DNA of 64,000 nt, from the NCBI RefSeq assembly GCF_007954405.1, contig NZ_CP042344.1, positions 186,001-250,000 of the forward strand, read 5' to 3'. Each line of letters starts with the position of its first letter. Position 1 is the stretch's first letter. The notes under the pieces were generated by a model. The model was not told where the DNA came from and did not search any database. It saw only the letters and a list, made by a program, of their open reading frames with translations. Below are positions 24,166-35,688 of this stretch, in pieces. Source of the stretch: Comamonas flocculans (GTDB lineage: Bacteria > Pseudomonadota > Gammaproteobacteria > Burkholderiales > Burkholderiaceae_C). The translations under genes were made by a program, and so were the position numbers.

Positions 24166-25149
24166 TCAGACCCTGCGCACCAGCAACTGAGCCGCCAATT
24201 GTAGCAGTGCTTCGGTGTACGAATTGGCTTTCAGGGTGGAAATTGCATCCACCGCGCGCTGTGCCTGCGCCGCCGCCGCGGCCCGCGTGGCGGCCATGGC
24301 CTCGGTTGCCTGCACGATGTCCACCACGGCGGTGAGCTCCCCGGTGGCGCCCTGCTCTATCACCCGGCGCAGCAGCGCCTGCTGCCCCGGATTGGCGCGC
24401 TGCATAGCGATGATCAGGGGCAGCGTCATCTTGCCCTCGCGCAGGTCGTCGCCGATGTTCTTGCCCATTTCGCGCACGTCGCCGTCGTAGTCCAGCGCGT
24501 CGTCGATCACCTGGAAGGCCGTGCCCAGCGCCTTGCCGTACTCGGCGCAGTGCTGCTCCACCTGCGCGTCGGCGCCGGCCAGCACCGCGGCCAGGCGCGC
24601 GCTGGCCTCGAACAGCTTGGCCGTCTTGGAGCGGATGACCTCCAGGTAGCCCGCTTCGGTCAGCGTGGCGTCGTGGGTGTTCACCAGCTGCTGCACCTCG
24701 CCTTCGGCGATGACGTTGGTCGCGTCGGCCAGGATCCGCATCACGCGCATGTCCCCGGTTTCCACCATCATCTGGAAGGCGCGCGAATACAGGAAGTCGC
24801 CGACCAGTACGCTGGCGGGATTGCCGAAGCTCTCGTTGGCGGTGGTGCGCCCGCGGCGCAGCGTGGACTCGTCCACCACGTCGTCGTGCAAAAGCGTGGC
24901 GGTGTGGATGAATTCCACCACCGCCGCGAGGTTGAAGCGCCGGGCGTCGCTGCATTGCAGCGCGCCGCTCATCAGCAGCAGCAGCGCCGGGCGCAGCCGC
25001 TTTCCGCCCGCGAGGATGATGTAGCGCGCCACGTCGCCCACCAGCGCCACGGAAGAATCAAGCCGTGCGGCGATGACCTTGTCCACCTCGCGCATGTCGT
25101 TGGCAATGAGTGCCAGTGCGGCGGTCGTGCTGGGTGCTGAGGCGCTCAA
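24166..25149 (-). CDS. ispB: octaprenyl (polyprenyl) diphosphate synthase
   Basis: A 327-residue trans-prenyltransferase that extends farnesyl diphosphate with isopentenyl diphosphate to make the ubiquinone side chain. Both Asp-rich motifs are present (LLHDDVVDES and DDALDYDGD), with GGKRLRPALLLLM between the N-terminus and the first. The TTG at 25149 gives the length usual for the family. An ATG at 25095 would remove 18 less conserved residues, and the open frame extends to 25263 without homology. It diverges from rplU, a gene order widespread in proteobacteria. Confidence 0.93.
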   Translation of the reverse strand: MSASAPSTTAALALIANDMREVDKVIAARLDSSVALVGDVARYIILAGGKRLRPALLLLMSGALQCSDARRFNLAAVVEFIHTATLLHDDVVDESTLRRGRTTANESFGNPASVLVGDFLYSRAFQMMVETGDMRVMRILADATNVIAEGEVQQLVNTHDATLTEAGYLEVIRSKTAKLFEASARLAAVLAGADAQVEQHCAEYGKALGTAFQVIDDALDYDGDVREMGKNIGDDLREGKMTLPLIIAMQRANPGQQALLRRVIEQGATGELTAVVDIVQATEAMAATRAAAAAQAQRAVDAISTLKANSYTEALLQLAAQLLVRRV

Positions 25150-25325
25150 GGTGTCCGATCTCTGCTGGTGTCTTTGCTCGGTCGCGATTATAGAAAGCGC
25201 CGTCCTGGGCCTGGGCCGCACCCGGCTGGGGGCATTGCCCGGCAGCAACGCCGTGCAGTACAATTGCCCGTTTCGCGAAAATTCGTTCGCGGGAACTCTT
25301 TGATTCGACGTTTCTAGAGGTTTAC

Positions 25326-25637
25326 ATGTACGCGGTCATAAAAACCGGTGGCAAGCAGTATCGCGTGGCTGCCGGCGAAAAAATCAAGATAGAACAGATT
25401 GCTGCGGAAGTAGGCCAGGAAATCGTGCTTGACCAGGTTCTGGCTGTCGGCAACGGCAGTGAACTCAAGGTCGGCACGCCCCTGGTGTCCGGAGCCAGTG
25501 TCAAGGCCACGGTCGTGGCCCACGGCAAGCACGACAAGGTGCGCATCTTCAAGCTGCGCCGTCGCAAGCACTACCAGAAGCACCAGGGCCATCGCCAGCA
25601 GTTCACCGAGCTGCAGATCGATACGATAGCCGCCTGA
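25326..25637 (+). CDS. rplU: 50S ribosomal protein L21
   Basis: A 103-residue L21, which binds 23S rRNA in the large subunit. It begins [20 protein letters not shown] and ends with the basic [20 protein letters not shown] segment typical of the family. AGAGG precedes the ATG. It is followed 17 bases later by rpmA, the normal ribosomal pair. Confidence 0.98.
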   Translation: MYAVIKTGGKQYRVAAGEKIKIEQIAAEVGQEIVLDQVLAVGNGSELKVGTPLVSGASVKATVVAHGKHDKVRIFKLRRRKHYQKHQGHRQQFTELQIDTIAA

Positions 25638-25654
25638 TACGGAGATAGAACACC

Positions 25655-25912
25655 ATGGCACAGAAAAAAGGCGGCGGCTCCACACGCAACGGCCGCGATT
25701 CCAACCCCAAGATGCTGGGCGTGAAGGCCTTCGGCGGCCAGACCGTCAGCGCCGGCTCCATCATCGTGCGCCAGCGCGGCACGCGCATCCATCCCGGCGC
25801 GAACGTCGGCGTGGGCAAGGACCACACGCTGTTTGCGCTGGTGGACGGCCAGGTCTCGTTTTCCACCCGGGGCGCGTTGTCCAAGCACACCGCCAACGTG
25901 ACGCCGGTCTGA
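25655..25912 (+). CDS. rpmA: 50S ribosomal protein L27
   Basis: An 85-residue L27, whose N-terminus reaches the peptidyl-transferase centre. It starts [16 protein letters not shown], without the cleaved extension seen in Firmicutes, and contains [20 protein letters not shown]. It is co-transcribed with rplU and followed by a strong terminator. Confidence 0.98.
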   Translation: MAQKKGGGSTRNGRDSNPKMLGVKAFGGQTVSAGSIIVRQRGTRIHPGANVGVGKDHTLFALVDGQVSFSTRGALSKHTANVTPV

Positions 25913-27076
<1,164 letters not shown>

Positions 27077-27084
27077 ACCTCTGC

Positions 27085-27131
27085 TTTGATAGCTGCAAGC
27101 GCTTGCCCAGCAAGGGCTAGAGCCGCTTTTT
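27085..27131 (+). repeat. Comamonadaceae-type interspersed repeat upstream of proB
   Basis: The stretch TTTGATAGCT-GCAAGCGC...CAAGGGCTAGAG aligns with a second copy at 49403-49450 and, less well, with 60508-60566. It contains imperfect dyads (AAGCGCTT; TTGCCCAGCAA) and fills the gap before proB. I recognise this class as a frequent intergenic repeat in Comamonadaceae; its function is unknown. Confidence 0.6.
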
Positions 27132-27133
27132 AC

Positions 27134-28279
27134 ATGAAAAATCCCTCAGACATCCTGCGTACCGCCCACCGCATCGTCATCAAGGTGGGCTCCAGCCTCG
27201 TGACCAACGAGGGGCGCGGCCTGGACGCCGACGCCATCGGCGAATGGTGCCGCCAGCTCTGTGCGCTGGTGCAGGGCGACACCGGCCTCAAGCGCGAGGT
27301 GGTCATGGTCTCCAGCGGCGCGATCGCCGAAGGCATGAAGCGCCTGGGCTGGCCGCAGCGCCCGCGCGAGGTCAATGAACTGCAGGCCGCGGCCGCCGTC
27401 GGCCAGATGGGCCTGGCGCAGATGTACGAAACCAAGCTGCGCGAGCAGGGCATGGCCAGCGCCCAGGTGCTGCTCACCCACGCCGACCTGGCGGATCGCG
27501 AACGCTACCTGAACGCACGTTCCGCGCTGCTCACCCTGCTCAAGCTCGGCGTGGTGCCGGTGATCAACGAAAACGACACCGTGGTCACCGACGAGATCAA
27601 GGTCGGCGACAACGACACCCTGGGCGCGCTGGTGACCAACCTGATCGAAGCCGATGCGCTGATCATCCTGACCGACCAGCAGGGCCTGTATTCGGCCGAC
27701 CCGCGGCGCAACTCCGACGCGCGTTTCATCCACGAGGCCCAGGCTGGCGACCCGGCGCTTGAAGCCATGGCCGGCGGCGCGGGTTCGGCCATAGGCAAGG
27801 GCGGCATGATCACCAAGATCATCGCCGCCAAGCGCGCGGCCGGCTCGGGCGCTTCCACCGTCATCGCCTGGGGGCGCGAAAGCGACGTGCTGCTGCGCCT
27901 GGCACGCGGCGAGGCCATAGGCACGCTGCTGGTGGCCGACACCCACAAGCACCAGGCGCGCAAGCAATGGATGATGGACCATCTGCAGCTGCACGGCTCG
28001 GTCACCGTGGACGCGGGCGCGGCCGCGATGGTGCGCGAGTCCGGCAAGAGCCTGCTGCCGATAGGCATGGTGGCGGTGCAGGGCGAGTTTGCGCGCGGCG
28101 ACGTGATCGCGGTGCGCGACGCCGGCGGCAGCGAGATTGCCCGCGGCCTGGCCAATTACGCCAGCGCCGAAGCGCGGCTGCTGTGCCGCAAGCCGTCGAG
28201 CGAATTCGAGCGCCTGCTGGGCTACGCCGCCGAACCCGAGATGGTGCACCGCGACAACATGGTGCTCTCGCACCACTGA
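27134..28279 (+). CDS. proB: glutamate 5-kinase
   Basis: A 381-residue enzyme catalysing the first step of proline synthesis, ATP-dependent phosphorylation of glutamate. The amino-acid kinase domain has [46 protein letters not shown] and GKGGMITKI; the C-terminal part is a PUA domain (from about residue 275). The family is feedback inhibited by proline. The ATG at 27134 directly follows the repeat at 27085-27131. proA is not adjacent. Confidence 0.97.
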   Translation: MKNPSDILRTAHRIVIKVGSSLVTNEGRGLDADAIGEWCRQLCALVQGDTGLKREVVMVSSGAIAEGMKRLGWPQRPREVNELQAAAAVGQMGLAQMYETKLREQGMASAQVLLTHADLADRERYLNARSALLTLLKLGVVPVINENDTVVTDEIKVGDNDTLGALVTNLIEADALIILTDQQGLYSADPRRNSDARFIHEAQAGDPALEAMAGGAGSAIGKGGMITKIIAAKRAAGSGASTVIAWGRESDVLLRLARGEAIGTLLVADTHKHQARKQWMMDHLQLHGSVTVDAGAAAMVRESGKSLLPIGMVAVQGEFARGDVIAVRDAGGSEIARGLANYASAEARLLCRKPSSEFERLLGYAAEPEMVHRDNMVLSHH

Positions 28280-28310
28280 GCGGCGACCGCCCCGGCTGGC
28301 CTGCTTTGGC

Positions 28311-29006
28311 CTACTTGCTCGCCGGCAGCGGGTGGCCGCCGACGGGGGCAGAGCCGAGCGCCTCGGCGGGCGCCAGGCTCGCGTGCGGGTCGGGGTCGAA
28401 GCTGGCCCCGGGCGGCAGTTCCACCCCCGGATGCACCAGCATGGAGCCGCTGCGGTAGGCGCCGGCATAGTCGCGCCCCGCTGCGCCTTCGCGTGTGCGC
28501 ATGCCGGCGCGCAGATAGCGGTTGCGCTGCGCTCCGCGCGGCAGGAAGCGCGAGAGTTCGGTCAGCGCCATCTCATAGACCCTGCGCTTGAACTCCACCA
28601 CCACGTCCAGCGGCACCCAGTATTCGTTCCAGCGCCAGGCGTCGAACTCCGGATGGTTGGTGGCGCGCAGGTTCAGGTCCCAGTCGTTGCCGACCAGTTG
28701 CAGCAGAAACCAGATCTGCTTTTGCCCCTTGTAATGTCCGCGCGCATCGCGGCGGATGTAGCGGTCCGGCACTTCGTAGCGCAACCAGTCCCGCGTACGG
28801 GCAACCACGCGCACCTGGTGGGCCAGCAGCCCGACCTCCTCGTGCAGTTCCCGGAACATGGCCTCCTGCGGGGTTTCACCCCGGTCGATGCCACCTTGCG
28901 GGAATTGCCAACTGTGCGTTCCAAGACGTTTGCCCCAAAATACCTGGTTTCTCTGGTTGAGCAGCACGATGCCGACATTTGGCCGAAAGCCTTCTCTGTC
29001 GAGCAT
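28311..29006 (-). CDS. rppH: RNA pyrophosphohydrolase (Nudix)
   Basis: A 231-residue RppH, which removes pyrophosphate from the 5' end of triphosphorylated RNA and so starts 5'-dependent decay. It opens [17 protein letters not shown]. The Nudix box is complete ([12 protein letters not shown], then RELHEEVG). RppH-specific segments such as WQFPQGG and [10 protein letters not shown] follow. The C-terminal 60 residues are a less conserved Pro/Gly-rich tail common in betaproteobacterial RppH. It is divergent from proS. Confidence 0.96.
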   Translation of the reverse strand: MLDREGFRPNVGIVLLNQRNQVFWGKRLGTHSWQFPQGGIDRGETPQEAMFRELHEEVGLLAHQVRVVARTRDWLRYEVPDRYIRRDARGHYKGQKQIWFLLQLVGNDWDLNLRATNHPEFDAWRWNEYWVPLDVVVEFKRRVYEMALTELSRFLPRGAQRNRYLRAGMRTREGAAGRDYAGAYRSGSMLVHPGVELPPGASFDPDPHASLAPAEALGSAPVGGHPLPASK

Positions 29007-29097
29007 AATCTGACCCCGATTCTTGCTAGTTCAGGCCATTATGCACGCTCGCACGCGTGCGGCAAGCGCTGCGCCCCGCGGCGCCGGACATACCCCG

Positions 29098-30846
29098 ATG
29101 AAAGCCTCCCGATTCTTCATTTCCACCCTCAAGGAAGCCCCTGCCGACGCCGAGATTATCAGCCACCAGTTGATGGTGCGCGCCGGGCTGATCAAGAAGC
29201 TCGGGGCCGGCATCTACAACTACATGCCCCTGGGCCTGCGCGTGCTGCGCAAGGTGGAAGCCATCGTGCGCGAAGAAATGGACCGCGCGGGCGCCGTGGA
29301 ATGCACCATGCCCGTGGTGCAGCCGGCCGAGCTGTGGCAGGAGACCGGGCGCTTCGAGAAGATGGGCCCCGAGCTGCTGCGCATCCAGGATCGCCATGGA
29401 CGCGACTTCGTCGTGCAACCCACCAGCGAAGAGGTGGTGACCGACATCGCCCGCCAGGAGCTGCGCAGCCACCGGCAGCTGCCGCGCAATTTCTACCAGA
29501 TCCAGACCAAGTTCCGCGACGAGCGCCGCCCGCGCTTCGGCCTGATGCGCGGGCGTGAATTCATCATGAAGGACGCCTACTCCTTCGACAAGAGCCGCGA
29601 GGCCGCGCAGCTGAGCTACCAGGCGATGCGCGCGGCCTACCAGCGCATCTTCGACCGCTTCGGCCTGCGCTACCGCGCGGTGCGCGCCGATTCGGGCGCC
29701 ATAGGCGGTGATCTTTCCGAAGAATTCCAGGTGATCGCCGCCACCGGCGAGGACGCCATCGTCTATTGCCCGGACAGCGACTACGCGGCCAACATGGAAA
29801 AGGCCGAGGCGGCGGCGCCCGCACACCCGCGCCCCGCCGCCAGCCAGCCGCGCACGCTCACGCCCACGCCCGGCAAGAGCACCTGCGCGCAGGTGGCCGA
29901 TCTGCTCGGGCTGGCGCTCACGCAAACCGTGAAGTCGCTGGTGCTGGCCACCGACACGCTGGACGATGCGGGCCAGGTGGCGGGCAGCAAGGTCTGGCTG
30001 CTGCTGCTGCGCGGCGATCACGACATGAACGAGGTCAAGGTCTCCAAGGTGCCGGGGCTGGATGCGGGCTTTCGCTTCGCCACCGTGGCCGAGATCGAGG
30101 AGCACTTCGGCGCCAGGCCGGGCTATCTTGGCCCGCTGAACCTGCGCAAGAGCGTGACCATCGTCGCCGACCGCGAAGTGGCGCTGATGGCCGACTGGGT
30201 CTGCGGCGCCAACCAGGAGGACTTTCACATCACCGGCGTGAACTGGGGGCGCGACCTGCCCGAACCCGACCTGGTGGCCGACCTGCGCAACGTCGTCGAG
30301 GGCGACCCCTCGCCCGACGGCAAGGGCCTGCTCGCGATCGAGCGCGGCATAGAGATAGGCCACGTCTTCTACCTGGGCACCAAGTATTCCAGGGCCATGA
30401 ACGCCACCTTCCTCGCCGAAGACGGCAAACCGGCCTTCTTCGAGATGGGCTGCTACGGCATAGGCATCACCCGCCTGCCGGCCGCGGCCATCGAACAGAA
30501 CCACGACGAGCGCGGCATCATCTGGCCCGATGCGATCGCGCCCTTTACCGTGGTGCTCTGCCCCATAGGCATGGACCGCAGCGAGGCGGTGCGCGCCGCC
30601 GCCGAGCAGCTGCACGCGGATTTGCTCGCGCAGGGTGTGGATGTCATACTCGACGACCGCGGCGAGCGCCCGGGCGCAATGTTCGCCGACTGGGAACTGA
30701 TAGGCGTGCCGCACCGGGTGGTGCTGTCCGAGCGTGGCCTCAAGGAAGGCCAGGTCGAATACCAGCACCGGCGCGACACCGAGGCGACGCGCATGGCGCT
30801 CGGCGCTGTGCTGCCCCACCTGCTGCAGAAGATCAACCAGGGATGA
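29098..30846 (+). CDS. proS: proline--tRNA ligase
   Basis: A 582-residue class II prolyl-tRNA synthetase of the bacterial type with the YbaK-like editing insert (about residues 235-395). Class II motif 1 lies near [20 protein letters not shown] to [13 protein letters not shown]; motif 2 is in [21 protein letters not shown]; motif 3 is in [10 protein letters not shown]. The C-terminal anticodon-binding domain ends the protein. The ATG at 29098 was preferred to the upstream frame by homology. It overlaps the lytic transglycosylase gene by four bases. Confidence 0.97.
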   Translation: MKASRFFISTLKEAPADAEIISHQLMVRAGLIKKLGAGIYNYMPLGLRVLRKVEAIVREEMDRAGAVECTMPVVQPAELWQETGRFEKMGPELLRIQDRHGRDFVVQPTSEEVVTDIARQELRSHRQLPRNFYQIQTKFRDERRPRFGLMRGREFIMKDAYSFDKSREAAQLSYQAMRAAYQRIFDRFGLRYRAVRADSGAIGGDLSEEFQVIAATGEDAIVYCPDSDYAANMEKAEAAAPAHPRPAASQPRTLTPTPGKSTCAQVADLLGLALTQTVKSLVLATDTLDDAGQVAGSKVWLLLLRGDHDMNEVKVSKVPGLDAGFRFATVAEIEEHFGARPGYLGPLNLRKSVTIVADREVALMADWVCGANQEDFHITGVNWGRDLPEPDLVADLRNVVEGDPSPDGKGLLAIERGIEIGHVFYLGTKYSRAMNATFLAEDGKPAFFEMGCYGIGITRLPAAAIEQNHDERGIIWPDAIAPFTVVLCPIGMDRSEAVRAAAEQLHADLLAQGVDVILDDRGERPGAMFADWELIGVPHRVVLSERGLKEGQVEYQHRRDTEATRMALGAVLPHLLQKINQG

Positions 30847-31490
30847 CCAAGCCGAGCTTCACCCGCCGACACGCCCTGCTGGCCCTGGCCGGTACGCCCG
30901 CCGGCCTGCTCGGCTGGACGGCGCCCGCACACGCCGGTGGCCAGCTGGAAGAGCCGCTGATCGATTCGGTGCGCAGCGCGCTCAGCGCCGCAGTGTCCGA
31001 GCTGGCGCCGCCCGAGCCGGTGTTTGCCAGCACCGAGGCGCGCATCAACTACCTGCGCTGGCTCGCCACCATGAGCGAGCGCCTGCGCCCGCGCAAGTCG
31101 GCCTGGGAGCAGCGGCGCGACTTCCTGCAGACCGCCTGGTACGAATCGCGCCGCGCCGGCCTCGATGAATCGCTGGTGCTCGGGCTGATCCAGGTGGAGA
31201 GCGCGTTTCGCAAGTTCGCCGTCTCCTCGGTCGGCGCGCGCGGCTACATGCAGGTCATGCCCTTCTGGACGCGCGTGATCGGCGACGGCGACGCGGGCAA
31301 GCTGTTTCACCTGCAGACCAATCTGCGCTTTGGCTGCGTCATCCTGCGCCACTACCTGGACCGCGAAAGCGGCGACCTGTACATGGCGCTGGGCCGCTAC
31401 AACGGCAGCCGGGGCAAGGCGGCCTACCCCAATGCCGTCTTCGCCGCGCAAAAGCGCTGGCACTACTCCGAGCCGGCGCGAAACGCCTGA
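30843..31490 (+). CDS. lytic transglycosylase (SLT domain)
   Basis: A 215-residue exported protein with a twin-arginine-like signal ([19 protein letters not shown]; cleavage near AHAG). The SLT catalytic domain contains the Glu in [22 protein letters not shown], followed by GYMQVMPFW and [17 protein letters not shown]. It should cleave the glycan strand of peptidoglycan in the periplasm with anhydro-muropeptide formation. It is translationally coupled to proS (ATGA), and its 3' end overlaps the convergent CorC-like gene by 28 bases. Confidence 0.88.
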   Translation: MTKPSFTRRHALLALAGTPAGLLGWTAPAHAGGQLEEPLIDSVRSALSAAVSELAPPEPVFASTEARINYLRWLATMSERLRPRKSAWEQRRDFLQTAWYESRRAGLDESLVLGLIQVESAFRKFAVSSVGARGYMQVMPFWTRVIGDGDAGKLFHLQTNLRFGCVILRHYLDRESGDLYMALGRYNGSRGKAAYPNAVFAAQKRWHYSEPARNA

Positions 31491-32800
31491 GCGGCCAGCT
31501 CTTCGGCCGTGGCAGGCTCCAGCCGGGTCACCATGACCTGGTCGATGCGGTAGCTGTCCACGTCCAGCACCTCGAACTTGTAGTTGCCCACCACCACGTG
31601 GTCGGTGCGCCGCGGCACGCGCCTGAGCATCACCATCAGGAAGCCGGCCATGGTCTCGTACTCGCCGGCCTCGGGCAGCTCGTCGAGCTGCAGCGCGTGC
31701 AGCACGTCCTCGATCGGCGCCACGCCGTCGATCAGCCAGGAATGCGCGTCACGGCGCACGATCTGCTCTTCGTCGGCCGGGCCCAGCAGCTCGCCCATCA
31801 CGGTGCTCATCACGTCGTTGAGCGTGACCACGCCCACCACGCGGCTGTATTCGTTGACGATGACGGCAAAGTCCTCGTGCGCCTGGCGGAACTGCTCCAG
31901 CACCTCGGCCAGGGTCAGCCGGTCGGGCACGATCAGCACCTTGCGCAGCAGCGCGTCGTCGCGCAGCGACAGCGGCTGGTTGTTCAGCACGCGCTGGAAC
32001 AAGTCCTTGGCGTCCACGTAACCGACGACGTGGTCGATGTCGCCCTCGCACACCGGGTAGGTGGAAAACGGCTCGGCGGCAATGCGCACGCGGATCACCT
32101 CGTCGGGGTCGTCGCGCAGGAAATAGGCCACGCGCTCGCGCAGCGTCATCACCGAGGCCACGGCCCGGGTGTCGAGCTCGAACAGGTTCACGATCACCTG
32201 CTGCTCGCGCTGCGCCAGCACGCCGGCGAGCGTGCCCGCCTCGGTCATCGCCAGGATGTCTTCGTGCGTGATGCGGTCGTCGCGCTGGCTCGACCAGCCC
32301 AGCGCGCGCAGCAGCCGGTCGGCCGAGCGGCTGTACAGCCAGACCAGCGGGCGAAACACCACCATGCACCAGCGCATCGGCCCCACCACGCGCACCGCGA
32401 TGCGCTCGGGGTGAGCCATGCCCAGGCGCCGCGGCAGCAGGTCGGCAAACAAGATGAAGAACGAGGTGACCAGCAGGAAGGAAATCCAGAAGCCCAGCGT
32501 GGCCGCGGTGGTGGCCGACAGCCAGCTGCCCAGCAGCTCGCTGATCGGCCCGCTGAACGCGCCTTCGCCGACGATGCCGCCCAGGATGGCCACCGCATTG
32601 ATGCCGATCTGCACCACCGTGAAGTAGTCGCCCGGCTGCTCCTGCGTCTGCAGCACCTGCTGCGCGCGCGCATCGCCCTCGTCCGCCATCTGGCGCAGGC
32701 GCAGGCGGCGCGCGGCCGCCAGCGAAATCTCGGCCAGCGAGAAGAAGGCGCTGGCCACGACCAGCAGCGCGATCAGGACCAGGCTGGCGGCCGGGCTCAT
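31463..32800 (-). CDS. CorC/HlyC family transporter (CNNM domain, CBS pair)
   Basis: A 445-residue inner-membrane protein. The N-terminal CNNM/DUF21 domain (residues 1-190) has about four helices, with AFFSLAEISLAAARRLRL and a GINAVAILGGIVGEG segment. Two CBS domains follow at about 205-330 (VASVMTLRERVAYFLRDDP; EYSRVVGVVTLNDVMSTVMGE), then a CorC_HlyC transporter-associated domain. The family is linked to Mg2+/Co2+ efflux or membrane integrity, not to haemolysis itself. It is transcribed with the DMT transporter gene, whose stop overlaps its start by four bases. Confidence 0.9.
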   Translation of the reverse strand: MSPAASLVLIALLVVASAFFSLAEISLAAARRLRLRQMADEGDARAQQVLQTQEQPGDYFTVVQIGINAVAILGGIVGEGAFSGPISELLGSWLSATTAATLGFWISFLLVTSFFILFADLLPRRLGMAHPERIAVRVVGPMRWCMVVFRPLVWLYSRSADRLLRALGWSSQRDDRITHEDILAMTEAGTLAGVLAQREQQVIVNLFELDTRAVASVMTLRERVAYFLRDDPDEVIRVRIAAEPFSTYPVCEGDIDHVVGYVDAKDLFQRVLNNQPLSLRDDALLRKVLIVPDRLTLAEVLEQFRQAHEDFAVIVNEYSRVVGVVTLNDVMSTVMGELLGPADEEQIVRRDAHSWLIDGVAPIEDVLHALQLDELPEAGEYETMAGFLMVMLRRVPRRTDHVVVGNYKFEVLDVDSYRIDQVMVTRLEPATAEELAAQAFRAGSE

Positions 32801-33711
32801 GGCGCCGCCCTGCGCCGCCACGACGTGGCCACGATGCCGCCCACGATCAGCACGAAGGCCAGCGCGTGGTACAGGTGCGGCACTTCGCCCAGGAAGGCCG
32901 CCGACATCACGGCCGCAAACAGCGGCGTGAGGTTGAGGAAGAAGGCCGCCAGCACCGGCCCTCCGCGGCGCACGCCCTCACCCCAGCAGCGGTAGGCCAG
33001 CAGCGCGGGGCCGAGAGCGATGAAGGCCAGCGCCAGCACCAGCGGCCAGCCCCAATGGATGGCGTAGCTGGCCGTGCCCCATTCCACGGCCGCAAAGGCG
33101 CCCGACCAGCCCACACCGAAGAACATCTGGGCCATCAGGAAGGCGCTCCAGTCGGCGCGTATCGCCCTGGGCTCGCTGGTGCGCAGCAGCAGCCAGCTGT
33201 AGAAGGCCCAGGCGATGGTGGCGAGCACCATGTACAGGTCGCCCGGCACGAGGCGCAGGTCCACCAGCTGCTGCCAGTCGCCGCGGCTCAGCACCAGCAG
33301 CACCCCGGCCACGGAAAGCAGCGCCCCCACGGCCTGACGCCCGGTGACGCGCACCTTGAACACCAGCGCGCCCACCAGCAGCATCCACACCGGCACGCCC
33401 GAGGCCACCAGCGTGACGTTCATCGGCGAAGAGGTCTGCAGCGCCAGGTACTGCAAGGCGTTGTAGCTGCCTATGCCCAGCAAGCCCAGCAGGGCGTAGC
33501 GCCGCCAGTGCGGCCACATCGGACTGCCGCGGCGCAGCACCGGCCAGGCAAAGGGCAGCAGGATGGCAAAGGCCAGCAGCCAGCGCAGGAAGTTGAGCAT
33601 GGACGGCCCGACCAGCGCATGCACCATGCGCCCGACCACGGCATTGCCCGCCCACAGTAGCGGCGCCGTGGTCAGCATCAGGACGGTGGAAAGCGTGTCG
33701 CGGTTGAGCAT
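32797..33711 (-). CDS. DMT superfamily transporter (EamA domains)
   Basis: A 304-residue membrane protein with ten predicted helices and two EamA repeats, for example LTTAPLLWAGNAVVGRM, then YLALQTSSPMNVTLVASGVPV in the first half and LNLTPLFAAVMSAAFLGE in the second. It probably exports a metabolite or amino acid; substrate cannot be inferred. The ATG at 33711 starts before helix 1; the open frame reaches 33768 without support. It is operonic with the CorC-like gene. Confidence 0.88.
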   Translation of the reverse strand: MLNRDTLSTVLMLTTAPLLWAGNAVVGRMVHALVGPSMLNFLRWLLAFAILLPFAWPVLRRGSPMWPHWRRYALLGLLGIGSYNALQYLALQTSSPMNVTLVASGVPVWMLLVGALVFKVRVTGRQAVGALLSVAGVLLVLSRGDWQQLVDLRLVPGDLYMVLATIAWAFYSWLLLRTSEPRAIRADWSAFLMAQMFFGVGWSGAFAAVEWGTASYAIHWGWPLVLALAFIALGPALLAYRCWGEGVRRGGPVLAAFFLNLTPLFAAVMSAAFLGEVPHLYHALAFVLIVGGIVATSWRRRAAP

Positions 33712-33812
33712 GAAAGAAGCTGACTGTAACGGCTTGTGGCGCGGGCGCTGCAGGCGCCGGGCGAACATGGCACGATCGAGCGCTCCACCCTGAATTTTGC
33801 TAGAGGATGACC

Positions 33813-34796
33813 ATGGTCCAAGCCATACAGATTCACCGGCATGGCGGCCCCGAAGAGCTGCGCATCGTCGACCTGCCCGTGGGCGAGCCCGGCCCGGGCG
33901 AGGTGCGCATCCGCCACCGCGCCATCGGCCTGAACTTCATCGACGTGTACTTTCGCACCGGGCTGTATGCCAGCGCGCTGCCGCTGGTGCCCGGCGGCGA
34001 AGGCGCCGGCGTGATCGAGGCGGTGGGCCCGGGCGTCACCCACCTGGCCGTCGGCGACCGCGCGGCCTACGCCGGGCCGCAGGGCAGCTACTGCGAAGCG
34101 CGCGTGATGCCCGCCGCCACCGTCTGCAAACTGCCCGACGCCATCGACTTCGACACCGGCGCGGCCATGATGCTCAAGGGCCTGACGGCGCAATACCTGC
34201 TCAAGAAGACGCTGCCCGTGCAAGGGCTGCAGGCGGGCGACCACGTGCTGTTCCACGCCGCCGCCGGGGGCGTGGGCCTGATTGCCTGTCAGTGGGCGCG
34301 CGCGCTGGGATTGCAGCTCATAGGCACCGCCGGCAGCGACGAAAAATGCGCTCTGGCGCTGGCCCATGGCGCAGCCCACGCCATCAACTACGCCAAGGAA
34401 GACTTCGCCGCGCGCGTGAGGGAAATCACCGGCGGGCGGGGCGTGAAGGTGGTCTACGACTCGGTCGGCAAGGACACCTGGGAAGGGTCGCTGTCCTGCC
34501 TGCGCCCCTTCGGCCTGATGGCCAGCTTCGGCAACGCCTCGGGGCCGGTGGAGCCGTTCGCACCCGGCATCCTCGGGGCCAAGGGCTCGCTGTACGTCAC
34601 GCGCCAGACGCTGTTCACCCACATGGCCACGCGCGAATCCACTCAGGCCATGGCCGACGACCTGTTTGCCGTGGTAGCCAGCGGCCAGGTGAAGATCCAC
34701 ATTGGCCAGCGCTTTGCGCTCACCGACGTGCAGCAGGCGCACCGCGCGCTGGAGGCGCGCAAGACCACCGGCTGCACCATCCTCACCCTGCCGTGA
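33813..34796 (+). CDS. quinone oxidoreductase, NADPH-dependent zeta-crystallin type
   Basis: A 327-residue medium-chain dehydrogenase/reductase of the QOR class, reducing quinones with NADPH. It starts VQAIQIHRHGGPEELRI. It has GLNFIDVYFRTGLY, the nucleotide motif HAAAGGVGLIACQWARALG and SVGKDTWEGSLSCLRPFGLM, and no structural zinc-binding Cys cluster. AGAGG at 33802-33806 favours the ATG at 33813 over the one at 33807. The next gene overlaps its stop (GTGA). Confidence 0.92.
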   Translation: MVQAIQIHRHGGPEELRIVDLPVGEPGPGEVRIRHRAIGLNFIDVYFRTGLYASALPLVPGGEGAGVIEAVGPGVTHLAVGDRAAYAGPQGSYCEARVMPAATVCKLPDAIDFDTGAAMMLKGLTAQYLLKKTLPVQGLQAGDHVLFHAAAGGVGLIACQWARALGLQLIGTAGSDEKCALALAHGAAHAINYAKEDFAARVREITGGRGVKVVYDSVGKDTWEGSLSCLRPFGLMASFGNASGPVEPFAPGILGAKGSLYVTRQTLFTHMATRESTQAMADDLFAVVASGQVKIHIGQRFALTDVQQAHRALEARKTTGCTILTLP

Positions 34797-35611
34797 GCCA
34801 GCCCGTCGCGGCCTGGCTGAGCGCGCTGCGCGCAGCCACCCGGCGCGGGCCGCATCCAGGCCGCATACCGCTGCGCCTGGGCGACGCGCAGATCGGATCG
34901 GTCGCAGCTGAAATTCTGAATGAAATCGGCCCCAAACGCTTGCTGGACAAGCGCTACCAGCTCTCATTTGAAGAGTCGGACGGCGCCCCTGCCTTGACCC
35001 TGCCCGCGGAGCAGGCAAGCGCCGCCCTGAACGCCCTTGCCGCCCTGCTGCGCGAGGTCGGCCGCTGCGGCCCCTGGCGCAACGAGCAGCTTGCGGTGCG
35101 CGACGCCGCCGGTCGGCAACGGGCCACGGTGGAGCGCGGCGCCGTGCGCGTGCTGGGCATTGCCACCGACGCGGTGCACCTCGTCGGCCTGACCGAAGAC
35201 GCCAGCGCCGTCTGGGTGCAGCAGCGATCGCGCACCAAGCCCAGCCACCCCGGCCAATGGGACACGCTGATGGGCGGCATGGTCAGCGCGCGCGACAGCC
35301 TGCGCGACGCGCTGGCGCGCGAAACGCAGGAAGAAGCCGGCTTGCAACTCAGCGCCCTCACCCACCTGCAAGCCGGCGCCGCCGTGCTGCTGGACCAGCC
35401 CAGCGACGAAGGCGGCGCGGGCCTGGGCCATCTGCACGAACGCGTCCACTGGTGGTCGGCCCGCCTGCCGCAGGCCGTGATGCCAGTGAATCAGAACGGC
35501 GAAGTCGAGCGCTTTGCATGCTGGAGCCACGCCGAGGTGCAGGCGCGGCTGGCCGCCAGGGCGTTCACGCCGGAGGCGGCGCTGGTGTTGGGGGCGTTTT
35601 ACGAAGAATGA
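34793..35611 (+). CDS. Nudix hydrolase with DUF4743 N-terminal domain
   Basis: A 272-residue protein whose first 110 residues match the thiamine-pyrophosphokinase-related DUF4743 region, followed by a Nudix domain. The Nudix box reads GGMVSARDSL then ARETQEEAGL, with Asp replacing the first conserved Glu; activity may be retained, as some members vary here. Substrate is unknown. The GTG at 34793 overlaps the quinone oxidoreductase stop by four bases, the usual coupling. The open frame runs far upstream (to 33797) only as a shadow of that gene. Confidence 0.85.
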   Translation: MSQPVAAWLSALRAATRRGPHPGRIPLRLGDAQIGSVAAEILNEIGPKRLLDKRYQLSFEESDGAPALTLPAEQASAALNALAALLREVGRCGPWRNEQLAVRDAAGRQRATVERGAVRVLGIATDAVHLVGLTEDASAVWVQQRSRTKPSHPGQWDTLMGGMVSARDSLRDALARETQEEAGLQLSALTHLQAGAAVLLDQPSDEGGAGLGHLHERVHWWSARLPQAVMPVNQNGEVERFACWSHAEVQARLAARAFTPEAALVLGAFYEE

Positions 35612-35688
35612 TGGCGCGTTTGACCGCAGGGGGAAATCCAACAATTGGCTTGAGCCACGCGGCAAAGCGGCGGCGGCCTGAGTGAATT